Below, piece by piece: positions 48,331-59,583 of a DNA stretch of 64,000 bases (position 1 is its first letter; each line of letters begins with the position of its first letter). The position numbers and the translations under genes are program-made. This DNA is from Sphingomonas sp. 7/4-4 (GTDB lineage Bacteria; Pseudomonadota; Alphaproteobacteria; Sphingomonadales; Sphingomonadaceae): assembly GCF_027941955.1 (NCBI RefSeq), contig NZ_CP115960.1, positions 1,302,001 to 1,366,000 of the forward strand, given 5' to 3'. Under the pieces are notes generated by a model. It saw only the letters and a list, made by a program, of their open reading frames with translations, was not told the origin of the DNA and searched no databases.

Positions 48331-49122
48331 TTATGCGCGGGTCTGCACGCCACCGGCCTGGCCGGCGGTCGTGGTGGTGCCGGCCGGCTTGGCGCCGGTT
48401 GCCGGAGCGCCAACCTTCTTGACTTCGGGGCGGACGCGGCCGTCCGAAGCCAGGAAGCCGAGCACGTCGTTCGAGAACGCGTTCAGATTCTCTGCGATCG
48501 CCTTGTTGCGGCGCTGCAGGAAGTTGTACGCGAGCACGGCGGGAACCGCGACGACCAGACCGAGCGCGGTCATGATCAGCGCTTCGCCGACCGGGCCGGC
48601 GACGGCGTCGATCGATGCCTGACCTGCCGCACCGATCTTGATCAGCGCGCGGTAGATGCCGATGACGGTACCGAACAGGCCGATGAACGGCGCGGTGGCG
48701 CCGGTCGTCGCGAGGAACGCGAGACCGCCGTTGAGCGACGAATTGATCGTCGCTTCCGAGCGGGCGAGCGAGCCGTGCAGCCAGTCATGGGCCTCGACGG
48801 GATCGGTGAGCTCCTTGTACTGCTCCTGGGCCTGCAGGCCGTCGTCGACGATCTGGCGATAGGCCGAGTTCTTCTCGAGCTTCGCCGCGCCTTCGCGCAG
48901 GCTGTTCGACGACCAGAAGCCGGCGCGGACGCGCTTGGCCTGGTTCATGATCTTCTGCTGCTCGAACAGCTTGGTGAACAGGATGTAGAGCGAGACGAAG
49001 AGCATCAGCACCAGGATGCCGAACACCGTCTGGGAGATGAGGCCGCCCTCACGGAGCGCGGGGAGCAGGCCGTACGGGTTTTCGCCCTTGGGCGCCGCAG
49101 CGGCGAGAATGGTGGTGAGCAT
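48331..49122 (-). CDS. exbB: ExbB / MotA-TolQ-ExbB proton channel protein
   Basis: This 263-residue protein has three membrane helices. The conserved segments are LATTGATAPFIGLFGTVIGI and VAGPVGEALIMTALGLVVAV, the latter carrying the threonine and glycine positions of the proton channel. It forms the motor with ExbD and TonB. The C-terminal tail is Gly/Thr-rich and probably disordered. Confidence 0.95.
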   Translation of the reverse strand: MLTTILAAAAPKGENPYGLLPALREGGLISQTVFGILVLMLFVSLYILFTKLFEQQKIMNQAKRVRAGFWSSNSLREGAAKLEKNSAYRQIVDDGLQAQEQYKELTDPVEAHDWLHGSLARSEATINSSLNGGLAFLATTGATAPFIGLFGTVIGIYRALIKIGAAGQASIDAVAGPVGEALIMTALGLVVAVPAVLAYNFLQRRNKAIAENLNAFSNDVLGFLASDGRVRPEVKKVGAPATGAKPAGTTTTAGQAGGVQTRA

Positions 49123-49199
49123 TGTCGGTTCTTTCCTCTAAATAGATAGCGCTTGTTCCACACTCCGGCGCGCCGAGGAGCGGCGCGCCGGCCACTCAA

Positions 49200-49877
49200 T
49201 CAGTTCTTCGGCAGTTCCCAGCGGAAGCGGCTGGAAAACGTCGCCGGGATCTTGTTTCCGCCGGCGTCTTCTGCAGGCGTGAAACGCGCACGGCGCCGCA
49301 GCAGCGAGCAGGCGGTGCTGTCGAGAACCGACGAACCGCTGGACGATGTTACCTGACAGTCGGTCACCTTGCCGCTGCCATCGACCGAAAGGCGGAAGCC
49401 CGTCGTTCCCTGCTGCTCGGCGCGGATGGCGGCCGCCGGATAATCGTCGTTGGTCACCCAGCTGCCCGGAGGCGTGCGGGGCTTGAGCTGCTTTGCGACG
49501 CGCGGCGGTGCCGGCGGCTGCGGCGGCGCCGGAGGCGCAGGCGGAGCCGGTGGCGTGATCGGCGGCTGAGGTGGAATAGTCGAGGTGACGCTCATCGGCG
49601 GCGACGGCACCTGGACCTGCACCTGGGCCGGCGGCACCACGACCTGAGTCGGGGGCGGCGGCACGGGGCTGTCCGGCGGCGGCGGCGGCGGCGGCACTTC
49701 CTCGGGCGGGGGCGGCGGCTCTTCGACCTCGAAGGTCTTCAGCTCTTCCGCCTTCTTTTTGATATATTGGTATGCCAAGCCCGTGACGAAGGCATATCCC
49801 ATGCCAGCCACGATTATTGCGACGACTACGATCGCAACGAACCGGCTGCCACTTACATTCCGGTCAGCGTAAGCCAT
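49200..49877 (-). CDS. tonB: TonB energy-transducing protein
   Basis: This 225-residue protein has an N-terminal anchor (FVAIVVVAIIVAGMGYAFV) and a long periplasmic Pro-rich spacer (EEPPPPPEEVPPPPPPP and similar). The C-terminal TonB domain has YPAAAIRAEQQGTTGFRLSV and ends in SSRFRWELPKN. It contacts the TonB boxes of outer-membrane receptors such as the one at 34427. It is the first gene of the tonB-exbB-exbD-exbD operon. Confidence 0.95.
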   Translation of the reverse strand: MAYADRNVSGSRFVAIVVVAIIVAGMGYAFVTGLAYQYIKKKAEELKTFEVEEPPPPPEEVPPPPPPPDSPVPPPPTQVVVPPAQVQVQVPSPPMSVTSTIPPQPPITPPAPPAPPAPPQPPAPPRVAKQLKPRTPPGSWVTNDDYPAAAIRAEQQGTTGFRLSVDGSGKVTDCQVTSSSGSSVLDSTACSLLRRRARFTPAEDAGGNKIPATFSSRFRWELPKN

Positions 49878-50098
49878 TCGGCAACGTCACTCCTCTAATC
49901 TTGGCGACCCTGAGCGCCGGAATGTTCCGCGCACAAGCCCGTCCGCCGTTCGCTTGCTTGCGTCGGTGCGGCAGAGCGCGAGTCTCTATCGCGGGCTTTC
50001 GGGGTACGCAAACGCTTTGTCGGACAAACCGCGCCTACCGGCTCTCGATGACGGAATTATTTCTGTATAAGAACGCCGCGATCCGGTAACGGAAGAGC

Positions 50099-50934
50099 AT
50101 GATCCGCGTCTCTTTGATGGCCTTTTGTTGCGCGTTATCCTTAACCGCGCCTGCCCAATCCGCCCCGCAACCCACGCAAAACCAAGCTTCTGCGGCAACT
50201 GTATTGCCCAGCTATGCCACTGTTGCGGGCCTGGTGTTGGGCGCGCCTCTGATCTTGGATGCGCGTATTCGCAGCGCCGTGCGGATCAAGGGGCCCGAAG
50301 CGGCAAATGTCGCGCCCGGGAGGGCCAGATTCTATGTCGAGGCCGATGTCACGGCACTGATTCGGGGCTCCGGGGGTTGCGCAGAGAATCGGGTACGTCG
50401 TCGATCTGCCCCTCGATCAGCGCGGACGCGAGCCCAAACTCAAGAAGCAGCGCGTGCTCCTGTTCGCCCGCGCCGTCGCCAACCGGCCCGATCAGGTCCA
50501 GCTCGCCAATCTCGACGGCCAACGCACATATTCGCCCGAACTCGACGCCCTGGTGCGCGGAATCGTGCGCGAGACGATCGCCGGAGACGCACCGCCGGCG
50601 ATCACCGGCGTCGGCAATGCGTTCCACGTCCCCGGTTCGCTGCCCGGCGAGGGCGAAACCCAGGTATTCCTGCAGACCGCCGGCGGCGCGCCGGTGTCGC
50701 TCCAGATCCTGCGCCGCCCCGGCGAACAGCCACGCTGGTCTGTCTCATTAGGGGACATTGTCGACGAGATCGGCCGGGCCGCCCCAGCCGAACACGTTGC
50801 TCTGGTACCGCCTCGCCTGCGGATTGCCGCGCCAATTGCCGGCGGGCAGCATCGAATCGGGCGATCCCGCCAATGCGGCAGTCGCACGGCAGGACTATGA
50901 ACTCGTCCTGCACGCGCTGGGGCCCTGCACCTGA
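50099..50934 (+). CDS. Hypothetical exported protein; at least two frameshifts
   Basis: Signal peptide MIRVSLMAFCCALSLTAPAQ, then a soluble chain of about 260 residues readable in three successive frames. The segments are VAGLVLGAPLILDARIRSAV; after a break near 50377-50395, RIGYVVDLPLDQRGREPKLK and AITGVGNAFHVPGSLPGEGE; and after a break at 50782-50785, LLWYRLACGLPRQLPAGSIE to the stop at 50932. All three have the composition of one protein, and such proteins of unknown function are common in sphingomonads. The exact edits at the first break are not certain. Confidence 0.65.
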
Positions 50935-50976
50935 GCTGAGGTCAGCGCCTTTTTGGATCGGGTTGATTCGCTTTCT

Positions 50977-51064
50977 CCGTTCGCCCTGAGCTTGTCGAAG
51001 GGCCGCTCTGTCTTCGCGCGGCCCCCGAACGAGGACGGTGCTTCGACAAGCTCAGCACGAACGG
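50977..51064. repeat. GAGCTTGTCGAAG palindromic repeat, copy 3
   Basis: CCGTTCGCCCTGAGCTTGTC at 50977 is mirrored by CTTCGACAAGCTCAGCACGA running to 51060, with ACGG to 51064. It lies between the convergent hypothetical gene and folB and shares its arms with the copies at 28419 and 30178. Confidence 0.8.
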
Positions 51065-51080
51065 AAAGCGGCGATCGCGC

Positions 51081-51453
51081 TCAGCGCCGGTGGCGCACCA
51101 TGTTGATGCCGATCGATTCGCCCTGTTCGGCGATCGCCAGCTTGACGATGCGCACCTCCACGCGCTGAACGCGCGCGTCCGAGACGAACAGAGTCTCGCA
51201 GACATGCTCGGCGACTGCCTCGATCAGCGTGAAGTGCACGTCCTTGGGCAGCGCGGTGGTCGCGGCGTGCTTGAGATCGATATAGCTCTTGGAGGCGCTG
51301 AGCGGCGTATCGGGTGCGAAGCGCTCGGGCATGTCGATATCGACGGTCACCGAGATTCTGCAGCGGCTGCGGCAGATGCGTCTCTTCGGAATAGATGCCG
51401 GTCAGCACCTCTACTTCGAGGTCGTGCACCTGGAGCTGGAGCAGATCGCGCAA
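51081..51453 (-). CDS. folB: Dihydroneopterin aldolase; one frameshift
   Basis: A protein of about 123 residues. FolB cleaves dihydroneopterin to 6-hydroxymethyl-dihydropterin in folate synthesis. The signature VEVLTGIYSEETHLPQPL lies near the start and LIEAVAEHVCETLF in the second half. The frame breaks at 51354-51360, where GATTCTG should read GATTCG. Repair gives PLRISVTVDIDMPERF. The start is a TTG at 51453 with a weak ribosome site, so it is tentative. Confidence 0.85.
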
Positions 51454-51585
51454 TTAACGGCCTTTCGTGGAAACCGCGCTCCCTTAAGGGTGGGAAGTGC
51501 CGGGCGCCATCCATTAATCCTTGCGTGCGCGCGCAGCGACGCTAAAGCGCGCGGCCCCGGCGAGCGCGCCGGATGGTTGCAGGGA

Positions 51586-52113
51586 ATGGACGTGATCGCA
51601 TTGGTGCCGCTGGCTGCTGTCGACCCCCTGGCCGTGGAGGCGCTGCTCGACCGCGCCTTCGGCCCGGGCCGACGCACGCGCACCGCATACAAGATCCGCG
51701 CCGGCACCCTGCCCGTTCCCGAGCTGAGCTTCGCCGCGCTCGATGCCGGGGGCACGCTGCTCGGCACGATCCAGTGCTGGCCGGTCGAGCTCGCCTGCGA
51801 CGACGGCGGAATCGTTCCGCTGGTGATGGTCGGCCCCGTTGCCGTCGAGCCCGATCGGCAGCAGGGCGGCATCGGCCGCGCGCTGATGGAGCGGATGCTC
51901 GAAGCGGTTCCGGGCTGCTCGTCCGAGGGGTGCGATTCGCTGATGCTGGTCGGCGATCCCGAATATTATGGCCGCTTCTTCGGCTTCACCGCCGATCGTA
52001 CCGCCGGCTGGCGCCTGCCCGGGCCGTTCGAGCCGCATCGCCTGCTCGCCCGCGGCGACGGGGTGCCCGATTGCGCGGGCGCTCTGGGCCCACGCGTCCG
52101 CCAAGCTGCTTGA
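51586..52113 (+). CDS. GNAT family N-acetyltransferase
   Basis: This 175-residue protein carries the acetyl-CoA-binding motif GPVAVEPDRQQGGIGRALME and a following GCDSLMLVGDPEYYGRFFGF, typical of YhbS-like GNAT proteins. It starts at 51586 behind AGGGA. The acceptor is unknown. It is divergent from folB and 29 bp ahead of the DUF1285 gene. Confidence 0.88.
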   Translation: MDVIALVPLAAVDPLAVEALLDRAFGPGRRTRTAYKIRAGTLPVPELSFAALDAGGTLLGTIQCWPVELACDDGGIVPLVMVGPVAVEPDRQQGGIGRALMERMLEAVPGCSSEGCDSLMLVGDPEYYGRFFGFTADRTAGWRLPGPFEPHRLLARGDGVPDCAGALGPRVRQAA

Positions 52114-52142
52114 GGGGGCACGCGCTCGCCTAACGAGCTTGG

Positions 52143-52709
52143 ATGCCCGCGCCGCCGCCCCCGATTTCGCCAGCCTGTCTCTCGCGGAGATCGCACGGCT
52201 GGCCGAAGAGAATCGCCTGCCGCCGGTCGAGAGCTGGAACCCCGAGCATTGCGGCGACAGCGAAATGCGAGATCGCACGCGACGGGACCTGGTATCATCA
52301 GGGCTCGCCGATCGGCCGTGCGCCCATGGTACGCCTGTTCTCGACCATCCTCCGCCGCGAACCCGACGGCCGCTTCGTGCTCGTCACGCCGGCGGAAAAG
52401 CTCGACATCGATGTGGAAGACGCACCCTTCACTGCTGTCGAGATGAAGGTCGAGGGCGAAGGCGAGGCGCTGAAGCTCGCCTTCCGGCTCAACACCGGCG
52501 ATCTCGTCACTGCGGGTCCCGAGCATCCGCTGCGATTCGAGGAGCGTGGGGACGGCCCCCGCCCCTATCTCCATGTCCGCGGCGGGCTGGAGGCGCTGAT
52601 CGCACGGCCGGTCTATTACGAGCTCGCCGGTATCGCGCTCGCCAATGACGGCGCGCCGCACGGCGTATGGAGCAACGGCGCCTTCTTCGCACTGGAACCG
52701 CGGCCATGA
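52143..52709 (+). CDS. DUF1285 family protein; two compensating frameshifts
   Basis: A protein of about 189 residues with VESWNPEHCGDSEMR, then GTWYHQGSPIGRAPMVRLFS and LVTPAEKLDIDVEDAPFTA, the DUF1285 pattern (unknown function). A C6 run read as C5 at 52158-52162 leaves the frame, and CGAGATC at 52268-52274 (should be CGAATC) restores it, so start and stop are in the same frame. The start MPAPPPP at 52143 fits the family. Its stop overlaps the NUDIX start (ATGA). Confidence 0.85.
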   Translation: MPAPPPPISPACLSRRSHGWPKRIACRRSRAGTPSIAATAKCEIARDGTWYHQGSPIGRAPMVRLFSTILRREPDGRFVLVTPAEKLDIDVEDAPFTAVEMKVEGEGEALKLAFRLNTGDLVTAGPEHPLRFEERGDGPRPYLHVRGGLEALIARPVYYELAGIALANDGAPHGVWSNGAFFALEPRP

Positions 52710-53302
52710 GCCTCGCCGATCGGCTGCGTGCCGCGCTCGACGCTCCGCATGGCGAGGAAACCATCTTCCTCCCCGGCGACCATTTCGATTTCGACCCCGA
52801 GATCGCCGGCCAGCCCGCCGCGGTTTTGATCGCGATCACCAATCGCGCCGAACCGGGAATCATCCTCACCCAGCGCACCGAGACGCTACGCCGCCATCCC
52901 GGTCAGGTGGCCTTTCCCGGCGGCCGGATCGATCCCGGCGACGACGGCCCGGTCGGTGCCGCGCTGCGCGAAGCCGAAGAGGAAATCGCCCTCCCCGCCT
53001 CCGCAGTCGAGGTGGTCGGCACCGCGGACCTCTATCGGACGGTGACCGGCTATGAAGTCACGCCCGTCGTCGGCGTCGTGCCGCCTGACCTGGCATTGAT
53101 CCCCGCGGAGGCGGAGGTCGCCGCCGTTTTCGAAGTCCCGCTCGCCTTCCTGCTAAACACCGCCAATCATGTCGAGGCGACCGCGCAATATCAGGGCCGT
53201 GAACGGCATTATTACGAGATACTCTGGGGTGAACGCCGGATCTGGGGGGCAACCGCGGCCATGATCGTCAATCTTTCACGGCGGCTGCGATGGGCGGCAT
53301 GA
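52706..53302 (+). CDS. NUDIX hydrolase, CoA-pyrophosphatase (NudL) type
   Basis: This 198-residue enzyme has the CoA-specific upstream motif RRHPGQVAFPGGRIDPGD and the NUDIX helix ALREAEEEIALP. NudL-type enzymes split CoA and its derivatives to phosphopantetheine and 3',5'-ADP. Its end overlaps cca by 13 bp, in the order DUF1285 - NUDIX - cca common in sphingomonads. Confidence 0.92.
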   Translation: MSLADRLRAALDAPHGEETIFLPGDHFDFDPEIAGQPAAVLIAITNRAEPGIILTQRTETLRRHPGQVAFPGGRIDPGDDGPVGAALREAEEEIALPASAVEVVGTADLYRTVTGYEVTPVVGVVPPDLALIPAEAEVAAVFEVPLAFLLNTANHVEATAQYQGRERHYYEILWGERRIWGATAAMIVNLSRRLRWAA

Positions 53303-54481
53303 TCCTTCCCGAGGCCGAATGGCGGCACCGCGACGGGCTCGATCGGCTCGTCGAGGTGCTGGGCGACACCCGCTTCGTCGGCGGCTCGGTGCGCGACACC
53401 TTGCTCGGAATCCCCGTTTCGGACGTCGATCTCGCCACGCCGCTCGCGCCCGGGCGGGTGCTCGAATTGCTCAAGGCGGCCGGCATCCGCGCGGTGCCGA
53501 CCGGGATCGATCATGGCACCATCACCGTGGTGCTCGAAAGCGGGCCGGTCGAAGTCACGACGCTGCGCCGCGACGTCTCCACCGACGGCCGCCGCGCCAC
53601 GGTCGCCTTCACCGACGACTGGCGCGAGGACGCTGCGCGCCGCGACTTCACGATGAACGCACTCTACGCCGATCCCCTGACCGGCGAGATATTCGACTAT
53701 TTCGGCGGGATCGCCGATCTCGATGCGCGCCATGTCCGTTTCATCGGCGATCCGTTCAAGCAGAATCGCCGAGGACCATCTCCGCATCCTGCGCTTCTTC
53801 CGCTTCCTCGCCCGATTCGGTGATCAGGCCGATCCCGCGGGGCTCGACGCCTGTACCGCGCGCGCGAAGGACCTGATGGCGCTGTCGCGCGAGCGGATTC
53901 GCGACGAATTGCTCAAGCTCCTGGTCGCGCGGGATGCCGTGCGCGTTATCCGCCTGATGATCGAGCGCGGCATATTGGAGCCGGTCCTTCCCGAAATCGT
54001 CTCGGCCGATCTGCTCGCCCACCTTTGGGAACGCGAAACCGCCACCGGAATCCTCCCGGATCCGATCCGGCGGCTCGCCGCAGTGCTGCCGCGCGACGGC
54101 GCGGCCGCCGACCAGATCGGCGCGCGGCTCAAGCTCTCGAACGCCGAACGCAAGCGTCTCGTCGCGGCGACGGGCGAGCCGTTGGAGGCGCCCAAGCCCC
54201 TCGCTTACCGACTGGGCAGGGAAACCGCACTCGACCGGTTGCTCCTCTCGAACCGCGACATCGCACAGATCGAGGAGATCAAGTCCTGGGAAGCGCCGCG
54301 CCTTCCGCTGAGCGGCGGCGCACTGGTCGCACGCGGGCTCGCCAGGGGCCCGGACGTCGCCCGCGCGCTGCGCGCAGTCGAGGATCGCTGGATCGCGGAA
54401 GGGTTCCCCGGCGAGGAGCGCGCCGCTGCGCTTGCCGACGAAGTGGTCGCTCAGGCCTTGCTGGCGAGCAGCAGCGAATAG
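53290..54481 (+). CDS. cca: CCA tRNA nucleotidyltransferase; one frameshift
   Basis: A class II nucleotidyltransferase of about 396 residues that adds or repairs the CCA end of tRNAs. The catalytic block FVGGSVRDTLLGIPVSDVDL is followed by the RRDFTMNALYADP motif and, after repair, FKRIAEDHLRILRFFRFLAR. The frame breaks at 53761-53767, where CAGAATC should be CGAATC. The C-terminal part is of the alphaproteobacterial type and ends 31 bp inside the convergent GGDEF-EAL gene. Confidence 0.92.
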
Positions 54482-56165
54482 GCCTCGGCCTCAGGCAGCG
54501 GCCGTGCATAGAGATAGCCCTGGCCATAAGTGCAGCCGAGCGCGGCGAGCGTCTGGGCGAGCTCGTTGGTCTCGATCCCCTCCGCAGTGGTCTGCATGCC
54601 CAGCGCCTGCGCGAGGCTGAGGATCGCACGCACGATCGCGATCTTGTCGCGATCGGCGAGCATGCCCGAGATGAAGCTGCGGTCGATCTTGAGCAGGTCG
54701 ATCGGCAGCTTCTGGAGATAAGCGAGGTTCGAATAGCCCGTGCCGAAATCGTCCATCGCCAGCGTGGCGCCCAGATCCTTGAGCGCCAGCATCGTCCGGC
54801 TGATCCGATCCGGATCGCTGACGATCGCGCTTTCGGTGAGTTCCAGCGTGAGGCGCGTGCCCGACACGCCATATTGCTCGAGCGCCGCCTGGACCATCTC
54901 GGGGATCCGGTCGCGCTGGAGCTGGATCGCCGACAAGTTGACAGCGATCTTGACACCATCGTCGCCGCCGATTGCGGCATCCCACGCCGCCAGCGTCCGC
55001 GCCGCTTCCTCCATCGCCCAGCGGCCGAGCGGGATGATCAGGCCCGATTCCTCGGCGACAGGAATAAATTCGTCGGGCGAGATCGCGACGCCGTTCTCGT
55101 TGGTCCAGCGCGCCAGCGCCTCGAACGAAATGATCTTGCCCGATCCCAGATCGCAGATCGGCTGATAGGCCAGGGTCATCTGGCCGTTCTCGATCGCGCG
55201 CCGCAGCTCGGTCTCGACGCTGAACTGCTCGCGGGCGATGTCGAATGCCCGGATGTGATAGACTTCGGTCCGCCCGCTGGTCTTGGCGCGCTTCACGGCG
55301 AACTGGGCGTGACGGATCAGATCCTCGGGCTCGCCCTTGTTGTCGGCGCCCAATGCGATGCCGATCGAGCAATCGACGCGAATCTCGAAATCGGAGAGCT
55401 TGAACGGGGTGGCGAGCGCCGCCTGGATGCGCTTGGCGACGTGCAGCGCGTCGCCCGGCCCGTCGTCGAGCGTCAGCAGCACGCCGAATTCGTCGCCGCC
55501 CATCCGCGACAGGATGTCGCGGCCGCGAAGCGCACCTTGAGGCGGCGCGCGACCGAGATCAGCAGCTCGTCGCCGGCGAGGCCGCCCATGCAGGCATTGA
55601 CGCGGCTGAAGCGATCGAGATTGACCACGAGTACCGCAAAGCTCTCGGCATTGTCGGTGGTGATCAGATCTTCGAGCTGATCGCTGAACCCGGCGCGATT
55701 CGGCAGGCCGGTGAGGCTGTCGGTCGCCATTTCGCGGCGCAGGCTGTGTTCGGTGCGCAGCTCGGAAGTCTGATCAACCAAGGTGACGAGGCACCGCGGA
55801 ATGCAGCGATGCGCGGCGTGGCGCGCGAACAGGACGCGGAAATAGCGGCAATCGACTTCCTCGCCGAACTGCCACGCGATCTCGTGATGCGTCTCATCGG
55901 ATTCGAGGAAGCGGCGAAGCTGGGTGCCGAGCAGGCGGATCAGCGGCGATTCACCCGCTACCGTCCCCAGCCCGCCCATCCGGAAGGGGCGGTTCAGCGC
56001 ACCGAACTGGAACTTGCCATTCTCGAGCGTGACCATCACCGCCGGCACCGGCAGCAGATCGAGCATCGGCCCGGTCTCGAGCAGGTTTATGGCGCATGCG
56101 TCCGCATCCTCCGGAGCAAAGTCCACAGGCACGGCCGAAACTGGCTTGAGCTTACCAAACGCCAT
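54451..56165 (-). CDS. Diguanylate cyclase / phosphodiesterase (GGDEF-EAL); one frameshift
   Basis: A protein of about 571 residues with an N-terminal PAS-like region (about 1-140), a GGDEF domain with intact RMGGDEFGVLL and a C-terminal EAL domain. The EAL domain has SFEALARW, NLSAIQ, LELTESAI, MDDFGTGYSNL, KIDRSF and AEGIETN. All EAL catalytic residues are visible, so c-di-GMP hydrolysis is expected. The GGDEF half could be active or GTP-sensing. The frame breaks at 55535-55536 (GGG read as GG), with ARRLKGALRGRDILSRM after repair. Confidence 0.9.
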
Positions 56166-56228
56166 CGCGATGCGGGGCTAACCGGAATTGGTTAAGACCG
56201 ACTGAAGCCAGCGGCTTTTCCCGCGCTT

Positions 56229-58468
56229 CTAGAAGCGGTTGTCGCGCGGGAAGCCGTTGGGCGCCATTCGCCCCGCCGCGCCGCGGGCTGCGCGCCAGGC
56301 CGACAGATCGGTTTCACTGCGCGTACGGCCGCTGTCGCCGCCCATCGGCCAGCTCAGCCCCTCCTCCATGCGGAAGGTCTTGGCGTCGGAGAGCCCGCCG
56401 TCGCGGTAGCGCTGGAGCTGCACCCCTGCCCGCGCGCCAGCTCGGCGACTTCGGAAAGCGGGAAGACCAGCATCTTCCGATTGTCGCCGATCGCCGCCAC
56501 CGCATCGTCGCCGGGTGCGATCGGGCGGACCAGCTTGAGCTGTGCGCCGGCGCGCGGCGTCACCACCTGCTTGCCCTTGCGCGTCTCGGCGACGACATCG
56601 GCGGCGTTGACCACGAAACCACGGCCGTCAGTCGCGGCCACCAGCAGCTTCGCCGCGGCGCTCGCGGGCAGCAGCGCGATGATCTGCCGCTCGCCTTCCA
56701 GATCGACCATCAGCCGCACCGGTTCGCCGAAGCCGCGCCCGCCGGGCAATTTGTCGCCGCCCAACGTGTAGAAACGGCCATTGTCGGTGGCGAGCAGCAA
56801 TTTGTCGGTGGTCTGCGCGTGGAAAGCGAAATGCGGGCCGTCGCCTTCCTTGAACTTCAGCGTCTCGGCCGACGCCAGCTCGACATGCCCGCGCATCGCC
56901 CGAATCCAGCCGCGCTGCGACAGGATCACGGTGATCGGCTCGCGCTCGATCATCGCCTCGAGCGGGATCTCGCGGGTCGGGCCTGCCTCGCGGATCGCGG
57001 TCCGGCGCGCGCCGAGCGGGGTTTCGAGCCCATAGCGCTCGATCATCTTGCCGAGATCACGCTTCATCCGCGTGCGCTGGCGCGCGTCGGACGAGAGCAA
57101 AAGCTCCAGCTCGGCCTGTTCCTTCTGCAGTGCCTCCTGCTCGCGGCGCAGCTCCATCTCCTCCAGCCGGCGCAGCGAGCGCAGCCGCATATTGAGGATC
57201 GCCTCGGCCTGGCGATCGGTGAGCTGGAATTCGGCCATCATCACCGGCTTGGGCTCATCCTCGCCGCGGATGATCTCGATCACCCGGTCGAGGTTGAGGA
57301 AGGCGATAATATAGCCCCCGACCAGCTCCAGCCGGTCGGCGATCTTGCTCAGCCGATGCTCGGAGCGCCGCCGCAGTACGACGAACTGGTGCTCGATCCA
57401 GGCGGCGATCGCCTCATGCAGGCTCATCACCCGCGGCGTGCGATGCTTGTCGAGCACGTTGAGGTTGAGCGGGACGCGCACTTCGAGATCGGAAAGCCGA
57501 TAGAGGCTCTCCATCAGCGTATCAGCATCGACGGTGCGGCTACGCGGCTCGAGCACGATGCGGACATCGTCGGCCGATTCGTCGCGCACATCGCCGAGGA
57601 TCGGCAGCTTCTTCTCGTTGATGAGATCGGCGATCCCCTCGATCAATTTGCCCTTCTGGACGCCGTACGGGATCTCGGAGACGATCAGGTGCCAGCCCCC
57701 GCCCTTCTCGACGACTTTCTCGATCTTCGCCCGCACCCGGAAGCCGCCACGCCCGGTGGCATAGCTTTCGGCAATCGCCGCGGGGCTGTCGACGACCACG
57801 CCGCCAGTCGGGAAATCGGGGCCGCTGACATAATCGAGCACGTTCGCCTGCGGATTGTCGATCAGCGCGACCGCAGCGTTCATGATCTCGGCGGCGTTGT
57901 GCGGCGGGATCGAGGTGGCCATGCCCACTGCGATACCTGCGGCGCCATTGGCGAGCAGATTGGGGAACAGCCCCGGGAACAGCTCGGGCTCTTCCTCTTC
58001 GCCGTTGTAGGTCAGACGGAAATCGACCGAATTCTCGTCGAGCCCGGCCATCAAATCGATCGCGACCTGAGTCAGCCGCGCCTCGGTGTAGCGATAGGCC
58101 GCGGCGTTATCACCGTCGATATTGCCGAAATTGCCCTGCCCGTCGACGAGCGGGTACCTGAGCGCAAAGGTCTGGGCGAGGCGAACCATCGCGTCATAGA
58201 CCGACTGATCGCCATGCGGATGGTATTTGCCGATCACGTCGCCGACGACACGCGCGCACTTCTTGTAGCCGCTCGCCGGATCGAGCTTGAGCAGCCGCAT
58301 CGCCCAGAGCAGCCGGCGATGCACCGGCTTCAGCCCGTCGCGAACATCGGGCAGCGAACGCGCCGTGATCGTCGACAGCGCATAGACCAGATAGCGCTCG
58401 GAAAGCGCGCTATCGAAGGGGACGTCAGTGGGACCGGAGGGTTCGAGAATTTCGGTGTCTAGGCTCAT
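56229..58468 (-). CDS. parC: DNA topoisomerase IV subunit A; one frameshift
   Basis: A protein of about 746 residues. The active-site tyrosine is in [11 protein letters not shown], the quinolone-region stretch is [17 protein letters not shown], and the C-terminal part has the beta-pinwheel repeats. The frame breaks close to the end at 56423-56426 (G5 read as G4). Repair continues [13 protein letters not shown] to the stop after GFPRDNRF. It works with ParE to decatenate chromosomes. The protein lacks the GyrA box, which supports ParC over GyrA. Confidence 0.93.
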
Positions 58469-58550
58469 TGTAGCCCCGGACTAGCAGGCCCCGGGCGGCA
58501 CGCAAAGCCGGGACGGGATCGAGATCAATCTGAAGCGACACCTTCTCTCT

Positions 58551-58659
58551 TCCGTCACCCCTGACCTGTTCCGGGGTCCACTCAGCCTCACCGGCTGATC
58601 TCTGGCCTCTTTCCTTGTCGATGCCTCCCGGGACCCCGAACACGTCCGGGGTGAACGCC
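58551..58659. repeat. Palindromic intergenic repeat (GTTCCGGGGTCC type)
   Basis: The region CCGTCACCCCTGACCTGTTC, continuing CGGGGTCCA (from 58552), is mirrored by GGGACCCCGAACACGTCCGG, ending in GTGAACGCCA near 58659. It lies between the parC start and the lysR-type gene end and belongs to the same broad class as the repeats at 18176 and 61851. Confidence 0.6.
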
Positions 58660-58685
58660 AGTGGTGGCCGCCACGCTCGAATGTT

Positions 58686-59583
58686 CTAGACCGGTGCCGG
58701 CCGCTCGCGTCCGATCTCGCCGAGCAGCCATTCGCGGAAGCGCTTGATCTTGGGAACGTTGCGGCGGCTCTCCGGAGCGGCGAACCAATAGGCATAGCCG
58801 CGCGTCGAGACCTGCTCGAACGGCCGCACCAGCCGCCCCTCGGCGAGGTCGTTGCGCCAGAAGAACGGCGTGAGCATCGCCACGCCCTGCGCGGCCATCG
58901 CGGCGTGTCCCTCATGCGCCTGCGAGATCGAGGCGAACGCCGGGACGCGGCGGTCCATCGGGTACGTCGACGCCCGCCTCGCGCAGCCATACCGTCCACC
59001 ACGGATCGTGCGGGCTGATCAGTTGCAGGCGCAGCAGGTCGGCGGGTTGCAGCGGGCCGTGGCGCGCGAGGAATTCGGGGCTCACCATCGGCGTGAAGTC
59101 GATCGCCATCAGCTGATCGGCGGCGAGACCCGGCCAGCCGCCGCGCCCCGCCCGGATCGCACAATCGGCGCCTCCGCCCTCGAGATCCACCAACGCATCG
59201 CTGGTCTCCAGCCGCACCGCCATTTCGGGATGGCCGATCTGGAAGCTGCCCAGCCGCCATGCGAGCCAGGTGTTGGCGAAGGTGTTCGACGTCGAGATGA
59301 CCAGCAGCGCCTCGTCCTCGGCGCGGATATTGGCGAAGGCCGAGTCGATCGCGTCGAATGCGCGCGAAATCTGGGGCGCGGCACGCGTGCCTGCGTCCGT
59401 GAGCACCACGCGGCGCTTGTCGCGGCGGAACAGCGCCGCGCCCAGTCGCTCCTCGAGCAGCTTCACCTGATAGCTCACTGCCGCCTGTGTCATGCCCAGT
59501 TCCTCGGCGGCGCGGGTGAAATTGCCGTGGCGCGCGGCAGCTTCGAACACGCGGACGGCGGAAAGAGGCGGAAGGCGGCGCAT
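58686..59583 (-). CDS. LysR-type regulator, GcvA-like; one frameshift
   Basis: A regulator of about 299 residues. The helix-turn-helix is NFTRAAEELGMTQAAVSYQV in the N-terminus PPLSAVRVFEAAARHG, the GcvA subgroup pattern. The effector domain ends in KRFREWLLGEIG. The frame breaks in 58955-58962. The two sides (WLREAGVDVP and RRVPAFASISQAHEGH) join if one base is removed, but I cannot say which. It is divergent from the small gene at 59688, a possible target. Confidence 0.83.
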